Part shown: positions 17,094 to 25,994 of the stretch, one piece after another
Layout: every line of letters starts with the position of its first letter
How positions within the stretch are numbered: position 1 is the first letter of the stretch
Assembly (NCBI GenBank): GCA_934424575.1
Contig: CAKRXU010000001.1
Location: 62,001 to 126,000, forward strand
Reading direction: 5' to 3'
DNA length: 64,000 nt
Source: an uncultured Blautia sp.
GTDB taxonomy: Bacteria > Bacillota > Clostridia > Lachnospirales > Lachnospiraceae
Translations under genes and position numbers: made by a program
The notes under the pieces: generated by a model
What the model was told of the DNA's origin: nothing
The model's input: the letters and a program-made list of their open reading frames with translations, nothing else
Database searches by the model: none

Positions 17094-18562
17094 TGATCTT
17101 TTTCCTGATCCTCCTTCAGGATCTCTGTGATCAGAACTCTTTCATCCATAGGATACTTCTTGCCTTTGATCTCCTGGTAATCTTCATGTCCCTTACCGGC
17201 AAGGACAATGATGTCGCCCGGCTCTCCATGATGGATTGCATAGGCGATCGCTTCCTTACGATCACAGATCTCTACGTATTTGCCATTTGTTTTGGCAATT
17301 CCTGTCTTGATGTCGTCGATGATCGCCTGCGGCTCCTCGAATCTCGGGTTGTCTGAAGTAATGATGGTCAGATCTGCCATTCTTCCGGAAACCTCGCCCA
17401 TTTCATAGCGACGGGATTTTGCACGGTTTCCTCCACAGCCGAACAGGCACACCAGTCTGTGCGGATGATATTCTCTCAGAGTTGTAAGAAGGCTCTCCAG
17501 TGCCATCGCATTGTGTGCGTAGTCGATCATCAGAGTAAACTCATCGGATACCTTGATCATCTCGATACGTCCTTTGACTCTCGCTACTTTGAGAGCTTTG
17601 ATGATGTTTTCCTGTGAAACCTTGAAATGACGGCAGATGGCGATCGCAGTCAGTGAATTGTAAATACTGAATTTACCTGGAATATCGATTTCTACCGGGA
17701 AATCCATAAGTCCTTTGACATGGTAGGAAATTCCCAGATATCCTTTGCCGCCGACCATATGTGCATCTTCTGCGCGAAGGTCTGCCTCCGGTGAAAATCC
17801 ATAAGTCTCCAGATTGCAGGTATGACCTTCGATGATCTTCTCAAAGTGCTCATCATCGCGGTTTACGATGCCGACTTTGCACTGGCGGAGAAGCATGGAT
17901 TTGCAGGCAAGATAATGTGCGAAATCTCTGTGCTCGTTCGGTCCGATATGATCCGGTTCAATATTGGTAAAGATACCATAGTCAAAAACAAAGCCCTGTG
18001 TTCTGTGAAGCATCAGTCCCTGTGAAGAAACTTCCATTACTACACAGTCGCATCCTGCATCGACCATCTTGCGGAAATATTTCTGAACGACAAAAGATTC
18101 CGGAGTTGTGTTGGCTGCCGGGATCACCTCGTCACCGATGATCGCCTCGATGGTTCCAATCAGGCCGACTTTGTATCCGGCGTTTTCAAGGATGGATTTG
18201 ACCATGTAGGTTGTTGTGGTCTTTCCTTTGGTTCCTGTGATTCCGATGGTCTTGAGCTGTTCTGCCGGATGGCCAAAATACGCAGCAGAAATGAATGCCA
18301 TTGCATAGCGTGTATCTTCTACCTTGATCACAGTGACATCCTGCGGTGCTTCCACATCGTCCTGGACTACCAGTGTCTTTGCTCCCTTCGCAACTACATC
18401 CGGCACAAATTTATGTCCGTCCACAACTGCACCTTTGATACAGATGAACAGAGAATTCTCAATTACTTTGCGGGAATCATACTCTACAGTACTGACTTCC
18501 TGCTCCACGCTGCCCTGGCAGCAGGTATATTCCAATCTCTCTAATAATGATGAAACTTTCAT
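17090..18562 (-). CDS. murE: UDP-MurNAc-tripeptide synthetase MurE (probably meso-DAP adding)
   Basis: Adds the third stem-peptide residue to UDP-MurNAc-L-Ala-D-Glu in the cytoplasm. The Mur ligase ATP site is TGTKGKTTTTYM (about 108-119), and the C-terminal domain contains DNPRFEEP (about 402). DNPR, rather than the DNPA of lysine enzymes, points to meso-diaminopimelate, in line with dapF in this window. The start at 18562 (MKVSSLL) has GGAGGATC upstream; a longer frame to 18613 lacks conservation. It heads the long minus-strand housekeeping series; a TATAAT lies upstream near 18604-18609 but no clear -35 was found. Confidence 0.95.
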   Translation of the reverse strand: MKVSSLLERLEYTCCQGSVEQEVSTVEYDSRKVIENSLFICIKGAVVDGHKFVPDVVAKGAKTLVVQDDVEAPQDVTVIKVEDTRYAMAFISAAYFGHPAEQLKTIGITGTKGKTTTTYMVKSILENAGYKVGLIGTIEAIIGDEVIPAANTTPESFVVQKYFRKMVDAGCDCVVMEVSSQGLMLHRTQGFVFDYGIFTNIEPDHIGPNEHRDFAHYLACKSMLLRQCKVGIVNRDDEHFEKIIEGHTCNLETYGFSPEADLRAEDAHMVGGKGYLGISYHVKGLMDFPVEIDIPGKFSIYNSLTAIAICRHFKVSQENIIKALKVARVKGRIEMIKVSDEFTLMIDYAHNAMALESLLTTLREYHPHRLVCLFGCGGNRAKSRRYEMGEVSGRMADLTIITSDNPRFEEPQAIIDDIKTGIAKTNGKYVEICDRKEAIAYAIHHGEPGDIIVLAGKGHEDYQEIKGKKYPMDERVLITEILKEDQEKDQ

Positions 18563-18679
18563 ATTTATTCTGATCCTCCTCACTTCGGGATATACTCCAT
18601 TATAGGATATCACAGGTCGAAGTCTTTTTCAATGTCCGGTCTGTGTCCGTTTTTTATAAAAAGCGGACTGAATTTTTTC

Positions 18680-18708
18680 TTGTCATATCCTGTAATGGGC
18701 TGTATAAT
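18680..18708 (+). promoter_or_regulatory. Promoter of the thiamine operon
   Basis: -35 TTGTCA (18680-18685), 17-nt spacer, perfect -10 TATAAT (18703-18708), followed about 25 nt later by the THI box. It is divergent from murE. Confidence 0.75.
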
Positions 18709-18732
18709 AGTAACGTAAATTATATATGAAAC

Positions 18733-18815
18733 AGGGGAGCTGGCTGAAGCTGGCTGAGAGGAAACTGACTGGTTTCGACCCATAACCTGATTTGGATAAT
18801 GCCAACGTAGGGAAA
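18733..18815 (+). promoter_or_regulatory. TPP riboswitch (THI box)
   Basis: Contains the conserved core elements in order: GGGGAGC (18734-18740), GCTGAGAGG (18753-18761), GACCCATAACCTGATTTGG (from 18777) and AATGCC-ACGTAGGGAA ending at 18814. A rho-independent terminator follows, so thiamine diphosphate should switch off the thiWMDC genes by premature termination. The spacing and sequence match the THI element closely. Confidence 0.95.
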
Positions 18816-18831
18816 TACCGAAGATTTTTCA

Positions 18832-18863
18832 GGAGAATTCCCCCGCGGATTTCTCCTTTTTTT
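18832..18863 (+). terminator. Riboswitch-controlled intrinsic terminator
   Basis: Hairpin with arms GGAGAA and TTCTCC (18832-18856) enclosing a GC-rich loop, followed by seven T. It lies between the TPP aptamer and thiW and should act as the expression platform. Confidence 0.85.
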
Positions 18864-18915
18864 GTGCTATTTTTTCAGACCAGATGTTTCATAATTAATA
18901 AAGGAGGTCAAAACA

Positions 18916-19425
18916 ATGTCAAAGAGCAATACACATGCCGCACAGAAGCTCGCCATTGCCGGTGTACTGACAGCAGCTGCCGTAATTGGAAGCTTCTTAA
19001 GTGTTCCGGTTGCAGGAAGCAAATGTGCTCCGGTACAGCATATGGTCAATGTATTCTCTGCCGTCCTTCTCGGACCGTGGTGGGGAATCGGCATTGCATT
19101 CTGTGCAAGCCTGATCCGAAATCTGCTTGGGATCGGAAGTTTTCTTGCCTTTCCGGGAAGCATGGTCGGAGCCCTGTGCTGTGGACTTATGTACCATTTC
19201 ACCAGGAAATCAAGTCTCACCTGTGTTGCAGAAGCACTTGGAACCGGCATTCTCGGCGGACTTGCCGCTTACCCGGTTGCGCGTTTCGCCATGGGACTTG
19301 CCCCTGCCGGATTTACGGTGTACATGATCCCGTTCTTTATCTCTACTCTGGCAGGCAGCATCCTCGCCTACGTGCTTCTTCGCATCTTCGAGAAAAGCCA
19401 GGTGCTTGACACAGTAATGAGGTAA
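18916..19425 (+). CDS. thiW: ThiW, substrate-binding S component of an ECF-type thiazole transporter
   Basis: Membrane protein predicted to import the thiazole precursor hydroxyethylthiazole together with a shared ECF energising module encoded elsewhere. The 169 residues are mostly hydrophobic, with about five helices, and carry the family stretch CAPVQHMVNVFSAVLLGP (about 37-54) and FLAFPGSMVGA. It is the first gene after the TPP riboswitch and lies 3 nt before thiM, whose product phosphorylates the imported thiazole. AAAGGAGGTC upstream is a strong ribosome binding site. Confidence 0.92.
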   Translation: MSKSNTHAAQKLAIAGVLTAAAVIGSFLSVPVAGSKCAPVQHMVNVFSAVLLGPWWGIGIAFCASLIRNLLGIGSFLAFPGSMVGALCCGLMYHFTRKSSLTCVAEALGTGILGGLAAYPVARFAMGLAPAGFTVYMIPFFISTLAGSILAYVLLRIFEKSQVLDTVMR

Positions 19426-19428
19426 TTT

Positions 19429-20235
19429 ATGGAAAGAAACGAAATTCTGGCTGCGATCCTTAAGGAACAGCCAAAGATCCACTGTCTGACCAATCCGGTC
19501 ACGATGAATGATGTTGCAAACATCCTTCTCGCTGCCGGCGGAAGTGCCGTAATGGCACAGGATGAACAGGAGGCTGCTGAGATCACTACTTTCTGTCAGG
19601 GAACCCTTCTCAATACCGGCGTCCCTGATGAAGCCAAGATCCGGGCATGCATCCTTGCCGGGAAACGTGCCAATCAGCTTGGGCATCCTGTTGTTCTCGA
19701 TCCGGTCGGTGTGGGCGGAAGTTCTTTTCGCCGAAGAGAACTCCGGAAGCTTCTGGATCAGGTGCATCCGGCTGTGGTCCGCTGCAATCAGGAAGAAGCG
19801 GCTGTGCTCTGTTCTTTTCATTCAGGACAGGAAACACCTTTTTCCCACGGCGGCGTGGAAAGCAGCCTGCATATGGATGCGCAGAATCTGACACAGCTCG
19901 CCCGGACTGCTGCCAGACTTTATAACTGCACCTTTTTTATTACAGGAAAAACAGATGTCGTATCAGACGGCGAACAGACCATTTTGCTTAGTGGCGGTGA
20001 TCCAAGGCTCTGCCGGATCACGGGCGGCGGCTGTATGCTCTCTGCCCTGTGTGCCCTGTTCTGCTGCAGTGGAGCATCTGCTTTTGAGGCAGCGTCCACA
20101 GCCGGTCAGCTCTGGAAAGAAATCTCAGAGGAAGCCGGGAAACGCACAGATCAGAATGGCGGCGGCATCGGACAGTTTCACATGTCCCTCATGGATATGA
20201 CCGAGCAGAAAATCTATTTTTCCGCTCATTCGTAA
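19429..20235 (+). CDS. thiM: Hydroxyethylthiazole kinase
   Basis: Phosphorylates 4-methyl-5-(2-hydroxyethyl)thiazole for thiamine salvage. Motifs are PKIHCLTNPVTMNDVANILLAAG near the N-terminus, GGSAVMAQDEQEA, LDPVGVGGSSFRR (about 87-99) and the C-terminal ITGGGCMLSAL with the catalytic cysteine. 268 residues. It follows thiW by 3 nt in the riboswitch-controlled operon. No thiE (the joining enzyme) is present in the window. Confidence 0.95.
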   Translation: MERNEILAAILKEQPKIHCLTNPVTMNDVANILLAAGGSAVMAQDEQEAAEITTFCQGTLLNTGVPDEAKIRACILAGKRANQLGHPVVLDPVGVGGSSFRRRELRKLLDQVHPAVVRCNQEEAAVLCSFHSGQETPFSHGGVESSLHMDAQNLTQLARTAARLYNCTFFITGKTDVVSDGEQTILLSGGDPRLCRITGGGCMLSALCALFCCSGASAFEAASTAGQLWKEISEEAGKRTDQNGGGIGQFHMSLMDMTEQKIYFSAHS

Positions 20236-20264
20236 AACTCATTTGTAACAGGAGGAAAATTACT

Positions 20265-21074
20265 ATGAAAAAGAAAACAGTACTGACTATCGCAGGAAGC
20301 GATTCCAGCGGCGGCGCAGGTATCCAGGCTGATATCAAGGCGATCACCATGAACGGCGTTTATGCTTCCAGTGTGATCACTGCCCTGACTGCCCAGAATA
20401 CTACCGGAGTATATGGAATCCTGGAAACACCGGCTGATTTTATTGCCGCACAGATGGACGCCGTATTTTCAGATATTTTCCCGGATGCTGTCAAGATCGG
20501 CATGCTTCCATCTCCTGAGGCTATGGAATGTGTCGCTTCCAAACTCCGCCAGTACAAGCCGGAACACATTGTCCTTGATCCTGTCATGGTGTCCACCAGC
20601 GGCCATCGTCTCATGGAACCGGAAGCCGAAGAAACACTCAAGTCAGAACTTTTCCCGCTGGCAGAACTGATCACTCCGAATATCCCGGAGGCTGAAGTTC
20701 TGACAAAACTTCTTATCACAGACGATAAATCCATGGAACGTGCCGGTCATGAACTTTATGCCAGATTCCACTGTGCGATCCTTCTCAAAAGCGGGCACAG
20801 AAGCGATCATGCAAATGACCTGCTTTATACAGGAGATGAAACGCTCTGGATCAAAGGTGAACGTATTGACAATCCAAATTCACACGGAACAGGCTGCACA
20901 CTTTCCAGTGCAATCGCAGCCAATCTCGCCAAGGGGTATTCTCTTGGTGATGCTGTCACCAAAGCCAAGGAATATCTTACAGAAGCACTTCGGGTAAATC
21001 TGGATCTCGGAAACGGCCACGGACCGGTAGACCACGCCCTCGGCGGACAGCATACTTCTTATTTTTATAACTGA
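20265..21074 (+). CDS. thiD: Hydroxymethylpyrimidine / phosphomethylpyrimidine kinase
   Basis: Performs two successive phosphorylations of HMP to HMP-PP. Ribokinase-fold motifs are [18 protein letters not shown] at the start (substrate site), [14 protein letters not shown] (about 105-118) and [12 protein letters not shown] (about 205-216, anion hole). 269 residues. AGGAGG lies upstream, and it is 29 nt from thiM in the same operon. Confidence 0.96.
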   Translation: MKKKTVLTIAGSDSSGGAGIQADIKAITMNGVYASSVITALTAQNTTGVYGILETPADFIAAQMDAVFSDIFPDAVKIGMLPSPEAMECVASKLRQYKPEHIVLDPVMVSTSGHRLMEPEAEETLKSELFPLAELITPNIPEAEVLTKLLITDDKSMERAGHELYARFHCAILLKSGHRSDHANDLLYTGDETLWIKGERIDNPNSHGTGCTLSSAIAANLAKGYSLGDAVTKAKEYLTEALRVNLDLGNGHGPVDHALGGQHTSYFYN

Positions 21075-21111
21075 TCACTTTTTAAAATTTCACATAAACA
21101 GGAGGAAACTT

Positions 21112-22422
21112 ATGACTCAGTATACAACTCAGATGGATGCCGCAAGAAAAGGCATCGTAACACCACAGATCAAAACCGTTGCAGAAAAGGAACACATGCC
21201 TGTCGAAAAAATGATGCAGCTCGTAGCAGAAGGTAAGGTTGCCATCTGTGCGAACAAGCACCACACCTGCCTGAATCCGGAAGGTGTCGGAAGCATGCTC
21301 CGCACCAAGATCAATGTAAACCTTGGTGTATCCAGAGACTGCAAGGATTATAACATTGAAATGCAGAAAGTCATGAAAGCTGTAGACCTCGGTGCCGAAG
21401 CGATCATGGACCTCTCCAGCCATGGAAACACACAGCCATTCCGTCAGAAACTGACACATGAATGTCCGGCAATGATCGGAACTGTTCCGGTATATGACAG
21501 TGTCATCCACTATCAGAGAGACCTCTCTGAACTGACCGCTCATGATTTCATCGATGTGATCCGTCTGCACGCAGAAGATGGCGTTGACTTCGTTACTCTT
21601 CACTGTGGAATCACCCGCAAGACTATCGAACAGATCAAGAAGCACAAACGTAAAATGAATATCGTAAGCCGTGGCGGAAGCCTTGTCTTCGCATGGATGA
21701 GCATGACCGGCGAAGAAAACCCGTTCTATGAATACTTCGATGAGATCCTTGATATCTGTGAAGAGCATGACGTTACGATTTCCCTCGGAGATGCCTGCCG
21801 TCCGGGATGCCTTGCTGACGCTACTGATGTATGCCAGATTGAGGAGCTTGTCCGTCTTGGTGAGCTCACCAAACGTGCTTGGGATCACAACGTACAGGTT
21901 ATGGTCGAGGGACCGGGACACGTTCCGCTCGATCAGGTTGCTGCAAACATGAAAGTACAGCAGACTATCTGCATGGGTGCTCCTTTCTATGTACTTGGAC
22001 CTCTCGTTACTGATATCGCACCTGGATATGACCACATCACAGCAGCGATCGGTGGTGCCGTTGCCGCTATGAACGGAGCTGCTTTCCTCTGCTATGTAAC
22101 ACCGGCTGAACATCTGGCACTTCCGAATGTTGACGATGTTAAACAGGGAATCATCGCTTCCAAGATCGCAGCCCATGCGGCAGATATCGCCAAAGGTATC
22201 CCGCACGCAAGAGATATCGATGACAAAATGGCTGATGCACGCCGTGTTCTTGACTGGGATGCACAGTTTGCCTGCGCCCTTGATCCGGAGACAGCCAAAG
22301 CGATCCGTGACGACCGCCTTCCAGAGGATGACCACAGCGATACCTGCAGCATGTGTGGTAAATTCTGTGCTGTTCGAAGCATGAACAAAGCTCTTGCCGG
22401 AGAACATATCGATATTCTGTAA
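21112..22422 (+). CDS. thiC: Phosphomethylpyrimidine synthase ThiC
   Basis: Radical SAM enzyme that rearranges aminoimidazole ribotide into HMP-P, the pyrimidine half of thiamine. The 436-residue protein is the short bacterial/archaeal form without the N-terminal extension of E. coli ThiC. The conserved core includes [12 protein letters not shown], the HCGITRKTI segment and [11 protein letters not shown], and the C-terminal non-canonical cluster motif C-x2-C-x4-C is CSMCGKFC (about 416-423). It is the last gene of the thi operon; a hairpin that can end the transcript lies inside the opposing gene. Confidence 0.97.
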   Translation: MTQYTTQMDAARKGIVTPQIKTVAEKEHMPVEKMMQLVAEGKVAICANKHHTCLNPEGVGSMLRTKINVNLGVSRDCKDYNIEMQKVMKAVDLGAEAIMDLSSHGNTQPFRQKLTHECPAMIGTVPVYDSVIHYQRDLSELTAHDFIDVIRLHAEDGVDFVTLHCGITRKTIEQIKKHKRKMNIVSRGGSLVFAWMSMTGEENPFYEYFDEILDICEEHDVTISLGDACRPGCLADATDVCQIEELVRLGELTKRAWDHNVQVMVEGPGHVPLDQVAANMKVQQTICMGAPFYVLGPLVTDIAPGYDHITAAIGGAVAAMNGAAFLCYVTPAEHLALPNVDDVKQGIIASKIAAHAADIAKGIPHARDIDDKMADARRVLDWDAQFACALDPETAKAIRDDRLPEDDHSDTCSMCGKFCAVRSMNKALAGEHIDIL

Positions 22423-22445
22423 TCTTATCTGTTTCTTAACTTAAT

Positions 22446-23816
22446 CTAATTTTTCAGCTGTCTGCACACCCAGACGGCTGACAGAAAAGAACCGGGGATC
22501 ATCATAAGCCACAGGACAGGCTTCATGGGATCCCCGGTTTTTGGATGCGTGGAAGCTGTTTTGCTCTGTAGTTCTGTATTCTGCGTTTCTGCACCTTCAT
22601 CTGAAGATATTTGGGGTTCAGATGTCGGTGTCTCTGCCATTTTATAAATCTGAAGTTCCGCTCTCGATGTTACTTTCCGCTCTCCCGTCTCAGCCGTTAC
22701 TACAATTACTTCATTTATAAGTTTCGGCTCTTTTAGATTTTCCGGAAGAGTCACTTCTGCCAGAAGTCCTACGGAACATTCCGGGTCAATCTTTTCTATT
22801 TTTGCCTTTGTCCTGTCTTTATTCAAAATGACTCCCTCTGCCTCCCAAAACTGCACCGGAACATTTTCAAGCTGGAATTTTTCTGTTGTGACTACAGAAT
22901 GCAGGGTTCTCTCCCCTGTATTTCGGATACAGATCTGAAAAATAATCTTATCTCCCGGCATTGCCATTGTACGGTCGGCTGTCTTCGTGACCTGAAAATC
23001 TGCTTTGAGCGGGAGGATTTCTGTCTCACTGCTTTCTTCTGCTGCGACAAGACTTCTAAGTTCGCCCGTTTCTTCCTCTTCATATTCTGCACTTCCATTC
23101 AGATACAGGCAGATTTTTCCCGACTGCGCCTCAGGAAGCTGTACAGAAAAATAAAATTCTTTTTTTATCCCTGTTTCCAGCGTTTCCAGTTTCAGGATCT
23201 TCTCCTGGATTTCTGCACCTTCCGCTTCTTCCCATGTTCCCTCCAGAGATGCATCCGAAAAAGCGGTCTGCAGACAGATATTTTTGAGAGGATATCTGCC
23301 TGTGTTTTCCACTGAGATCGTATAGAGAAGTTCTTTTCCTGCTTTGATCTGGGTCTGCTGCGGGGTTATCCACATTTTGCAGGATGCTGTCCGATCCTTA
23401 TCCTCCGAATCGGTGAACGGTGGTGTATCTGTTGCATCTGGATCTCCTGTAATTTCTGATATTTCAGTGATTTCCGGAGTTTCTGCAGCTTCCGTTTCCC
23501 TTATCTGCTCCTCTATTTCTTCAAAATCCAACGCCTTTCCTGTTCCAGAATCACCGGACGGATTCTCTTTTTCGACCTCTTCCAGAAAAATGTCACTTCC
23601 CGCCAAATCTGCTTTTGAAACCTCTCCATCCTTTTTTCCGGGTTCAAAGTTTTCCTCAAATATGTCTGGCAGCTGCTCCATCTCCTGCAAAACTGCCATC
23701 TTCTGCCCATCTCCATCTGCCCCCAGAACTGCACTCCCGTTTCCTATCAGAAGCGACCAGGACATGATAAAGGCTACGCCTGTCATTTTCCAGTTTCTCC
23801 ATATTTTATTTTTCAT
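22446..23816 (-). CDS. Sortase-anchored surface protein with DUF11-like domains
   Basis: Secreted cell-wall protein of unknown role. A signal peptide with a hydrophobic core lies at about 12-32. An acidic, low-complexity region rich in Glu/Thr/Asp follows (about 33-145), then two beta-sandwich repeats of the DUF11 type, recognisable by IKAGKELLYTISVENTG and MAMPGDKIIFQICIRNTG. A Ser/Thr/Glu linker leads to HPKTGD, a membrane helix and a short CRQLKN tail, a variant LPxTG sortase signal with H in the first position. 456 residues, monocistronic, with AAAGGAG upstream. The 3' end carries a hairpin that probably serves the convergent thi operon. Confidence 0.78.
   Translation of the reverse strand: MKNKIWRNWKMTGVAFIMSWSLLIGNGSAVLGADGDGQKMAVLQEMEQLPDIFEENFEPGKKDGEVSKADLAGSDIFLEEVEKENPSGDSGTGKALDFEEIEEQIRETEAAETPEITEISEITGDPDATDTPPFTDSEDKDRTASCKMWITPQQTQIKAGKELLYTISVENTGRYPLKNICLQTAFSDASLEGTWEEAEGAEIQEKILKLETLETGIKKEFYFSVQLPEAQSGKICLYLNGSAEYEEEETGELRSLVAAEESSETEILPLKADFQVTKTADRTMAMPGDKIIFQICIRNTGERTLHSVVTTEKFQLENVPVQFWEAEGVILNKDRTKAKIEKIDPECSVGLLAEVTLPENLKEPKLINEVIVVTAETGERKVTSRAELQIYKMAETPTSEPQISSDEGAETQNTELQSKTASTHPKTGDPMKPVLWLMMIPGSFLSAVWVCRQLKN
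22490..22545 (+). terminator. Intrinsic terminator of the thi operon, inside the opposing coding sequence
   Basis: On the plus strand ACCGGGGATC and GATCCCCGGT (about 22491-22540) form a long hairpin with an inner AAGCC/GGCTT stem, followed by TTTTTGG. It is about 70 nt past the thiC stop and overlaps the codons of the membrane anchor of the surface protein on the other strand. Confidence 0.65.
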
Positions 23817-24234
23817 AAAAACATACTCCTTTTTACTCTGCTTTACTGTTGTTTCTACCCAGGAATATGTTCACACAGACATAGGCATCTCCCCTTCCCA
23901 TTCTGTTTAAAGATCTGATCAAAAATGGAATGTTTCGTCGAACGACGATAAGAAAAAAATAACTCTCAGATGGAATCCTGTGAAATACGATTCCGACTTA
24001 CTGAATGTAACACGTTCTGCTCAGATATACAAGGATATCCTGTAATTATAAAATTTATTTAAGATTTGTTTATAAAATTTCGATTTCTTTTAGAATCCGT
24101 ACACAGTTTGCACACATTTATTTCTTATAATAGATCTTGGATAGATGAATAACCACTCTCTATCTCCCCCCTCAAAAAAGTTAAGGAAACAGGCCGCCTG
24201 AATTCAGGCGGCTTTTCCTTATGTCTTTATAGCT
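23817..24234. other. 418-nt intergenic region upstream of the surface-protein gene
   Basis: No convincing gene. It holds the ribosome binding site of the surface-protein gene, an A/T-rich tract with possible -10 sequences around 24040-24060, a palindrome TCGTCGAACGACGA (23935-23948), an inverted repeat GGAATC/GATTCC (23972-23994) and the terminator of the upstream gene (24183-24220). Confidence 0.5.
24183..24220 (-). terminator. Intrinsic terminator after the lyxose isomerase gene
   Basis: A long hairpin whose core arms are GCCGCCTG and CAGGCGGC around AATT, extended by AAGGAAA/TTTCCTT-type pairing. On the minus strand it is followed by AACTTTTTT. It lies 14 nt after the stop of the 24235-24927 gene. 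Confidence 0.8.
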
Positions 24235-24927
24235 TTACTTCTCCGGCGCAGGTGGGTATTCATTGCACAGAAGTCGGTATGGCGGCTCGTCTTCCTCAAT
24301 TTTCGGGAAACGGCCTACTGGCGGCTCGAAGCGGTTGTCGGTATTGTCATCGTTACACTGGCTGACTTCTCCGATCAGGACTGCGCCTGTTCCCGGTTCC
24401 ACTTCAAAATCGTGGTACATCCCCTGCATAATGCTGATGCTCATTCCCGGTTCCAGACGGATCTGTGTGCCTGCCGGAACCACCCTGGTCTCTCCGTCGA
24501 TATGGACTGTCACATCGTTCTGCTTATCTATGGACTCATCCGGCAGAGAATTGAAAACACGGATCAGGATGTTTCCGCCGCCTCTGTTGATGATATCCTC
24601 CATTTTGTACCAGTGGAAATGATTCGGAGCGTACTGTTCCTCTTTTAAATAGAGAAATTTTTCTGCGTATGGTTTTTTATATTTATCCTGCATCTTAAGA
24701 TTTCCGTTGCGGATCGTAAACAGTGAAAATCCTACTTCATCAAACTTTCCGAGACCATAATCTGTGATGTCCCATCCCAGCATATTGTCACGGATCTCAT
24801 CAAACTCATGCCCCTTTGACTTCCATTCTTCCGGTGTAAAATCAGCAAACTTCGGAAGGAAATACCGATACTCCTTCAGCATATTTTGCAGGTCTTTTAA
24901 TGCTTTGTTGATTTCTGATCTTTTCAT
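24235..24927 (-). CDS. D-lyxose isomerase family cupin (YdaE-like)
   Basis: Mn-dependent cupin sugar isomerase of the D-lyxose/D-mannose isomerase family (interconverts D-lyxose and D-xylulose, and often D-mannose and D-fructose). The metal site is visible as HFHWYKMEDI (two His, Lys and Glu, about 104-113) and the later MYHDFEVEPG (about 172). 230 residues, the family's length. It is 35 nt downstream of an aldose-1-epimerase-like gene, suggesting a small sugar-conversion pair. The exact substrate cannot be read from sequence. Confidence 0.82.
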   Translation of the reverse strand: MKRSEINKALKDLQNMLKEYRYFLPKFADFTPEEWKSKGHEFDEIRDNMLGWDITDYGLGKFDEVGFSLFTIRNGNLKMQDKYKKPYAEKFLYLKEEQYAPNHFHWYKMEDIINRGGGNILIRVFNSLPDESIDKQNDVTVHIDGETRVVPAGTQIRLEPGMSISIMQGMYHDFEVEPGTGAVLIGEVSQCNDDNTDNRFEPPVGRFPKIEEDEPPYRLLCNEYPPAPEK

Positions 24928-24962
24928 AACTGCCTTCTCCTTTTTGTGCTATATTGTCCCAG

Positions 24963-25850
24963 CTACTCCATCTGAGCAGTGATCATAATGCTCCATGTGT
25001 TTCTGTATTCTTCTCCTGACTTCAGAGCATGCAGGTTCTTCTGTTTCTCCAGATCTTCTACGATATTTTTACGGGAAGGAAGGGAACTCCACGGTTCCAC
25101 ACACATATAATCCACTTCGACATGCGGCCAGTGCCAGAATCCCAGGTAATCCATATCCGGAAATGCGACTCGAATCTCCTTTCTGCCTTTTTCACTGTTG
25201 ATCCTGATTTCTTCTGGCATATTTTTTAATACGATCGCATCATTGTCGAATAATGTATGTTCCAGATCTAGGTATCGCCCCTGTACAAGCTGCAGTGGTT
25301 CATCCTTTTCCAGTACAAAACAGTCCTCTGAAAGAAGGATGCGGCGTGGTTTGGCTCCCTCGCCAAAATCAATTCGATAATCTTCAAATTTCAGGTCATC
25401 TTCAAACGGGATCTGAAAACCCGGATGTCCTCCGATGCCAAAATATATGGTTTTGTCATCTGTATTTTTTACAAGATAAGTAATCAAAATTTTTTCATTT
25501 TCCAGTTTCCATGTAATATCCAGCACAAATTTAAACGGATATTGTCTTTCCGTTTCCGGTGAATCCTCCAGTCTCAGCGTCAGTTCCTCTTCTTTGTGTT
25601 CCACCAACTTCAGCTCTGCAGTTGGAAGAAATCCATGTATATCCATATGATACGTCTGTCCCTGGTATGTATAACTCTGATCGGTCATCCTTCCTATATA
25701 AGGAAAAAGATTCGGTCCTCTGTCTGTCCATGTTGCAGCATCCCCCTGCCAGAGATATTCTCTGCCCTGTGCATCACGGATCGACTGAAATTCCCCTCCT
25801 CTGGATGATATCTCCAGAGTTAGTTTCTGATTTTTGATTGTATAGTTCAT
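24963..25850 (-). CDS. Aldose 1-epimerase family protein (LacX/YeaD-like)
   Basis: Galactose-mutarotase fold protein that probably interconverts sugar anomers. The 295-residue sequence has ISSRGGEFQSIRD near the N-terminus, LFPYIGRM (about 49-56), MDIHGFLP with a conserved His, FGIGGHPGFQIP (about 136-147) carrying the catalytic-type His, and a late FPDMDYLGFWH. It lies directly upstream of the lyxose isomerase gene and is likely co-transcribed. GGAGG precedes the start. Confidence 0.85.
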   Translation of the reverse strand: MNYTIKNQKLTLEISSRGGEFQSIRDAQGREYLWQGDAATWTDRGPNLFPYIGRMTDQSYTYQGQTYHMDIHGFLPTAELKLVEHKEEELTLRLEDSPETERQYPFKFVLDITWKLENEKILITYLVKNTDDKTIYFGIGGHPGFQIPFEDDLKFEDYRIDFGEGAKPRRILLSEDCFVLEKDEPLQLVQGRYLDLEHTLFDNDAIVLKNMPEEIRINSEKGRKEIRVAFPDMDYLGFWHWPHVEVDYMCVEPWSSLPSRKNIVEDLEKQKNLHALKSGEEYRNTWSIMITAQME

Positions 25851-25909
25851 GCTTTTAACCTCCTATTCTGTCAGTATATCATGCCAAGGGGATGTATTCT
25901 ATCTTTTTA

Positions 25910-25938
25910 TTGCAATTCCACGCCCATTCTTTTATAAT
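25910..25938 (+). promoter_or_regulatory. Promoter of the carbamate kinase gene
   Basis: -35 TTGCAA (25910-25915), 17-nt spacer, -10 TATAAT (25933-25938). The start codon lies about 57 nt downstream. Confidence 0.75.
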
Positions 25939-25994
25939 ATAGATAATTATTCACACCAAGTTATACAAAAACTGAAAAGAAACGAGGAATCCAT

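Noticed and set aside
21082..22407. Long minus-strand open frame of 441 codons opposite thiC
   Set aside because: Exact antisense of thiC, no ribosome binding site, Cys/Val/Ser-rich composition typical of a codon-shadow frame.
23935..23948. TCGTCGAACGACGA palindrome as overlapping Spo0A boxes
   Set aside because: Only 6 of 7 positions match the TGTCGAA box on either strand, and position relative to a promoter is unclear; kept only as a palindrome.
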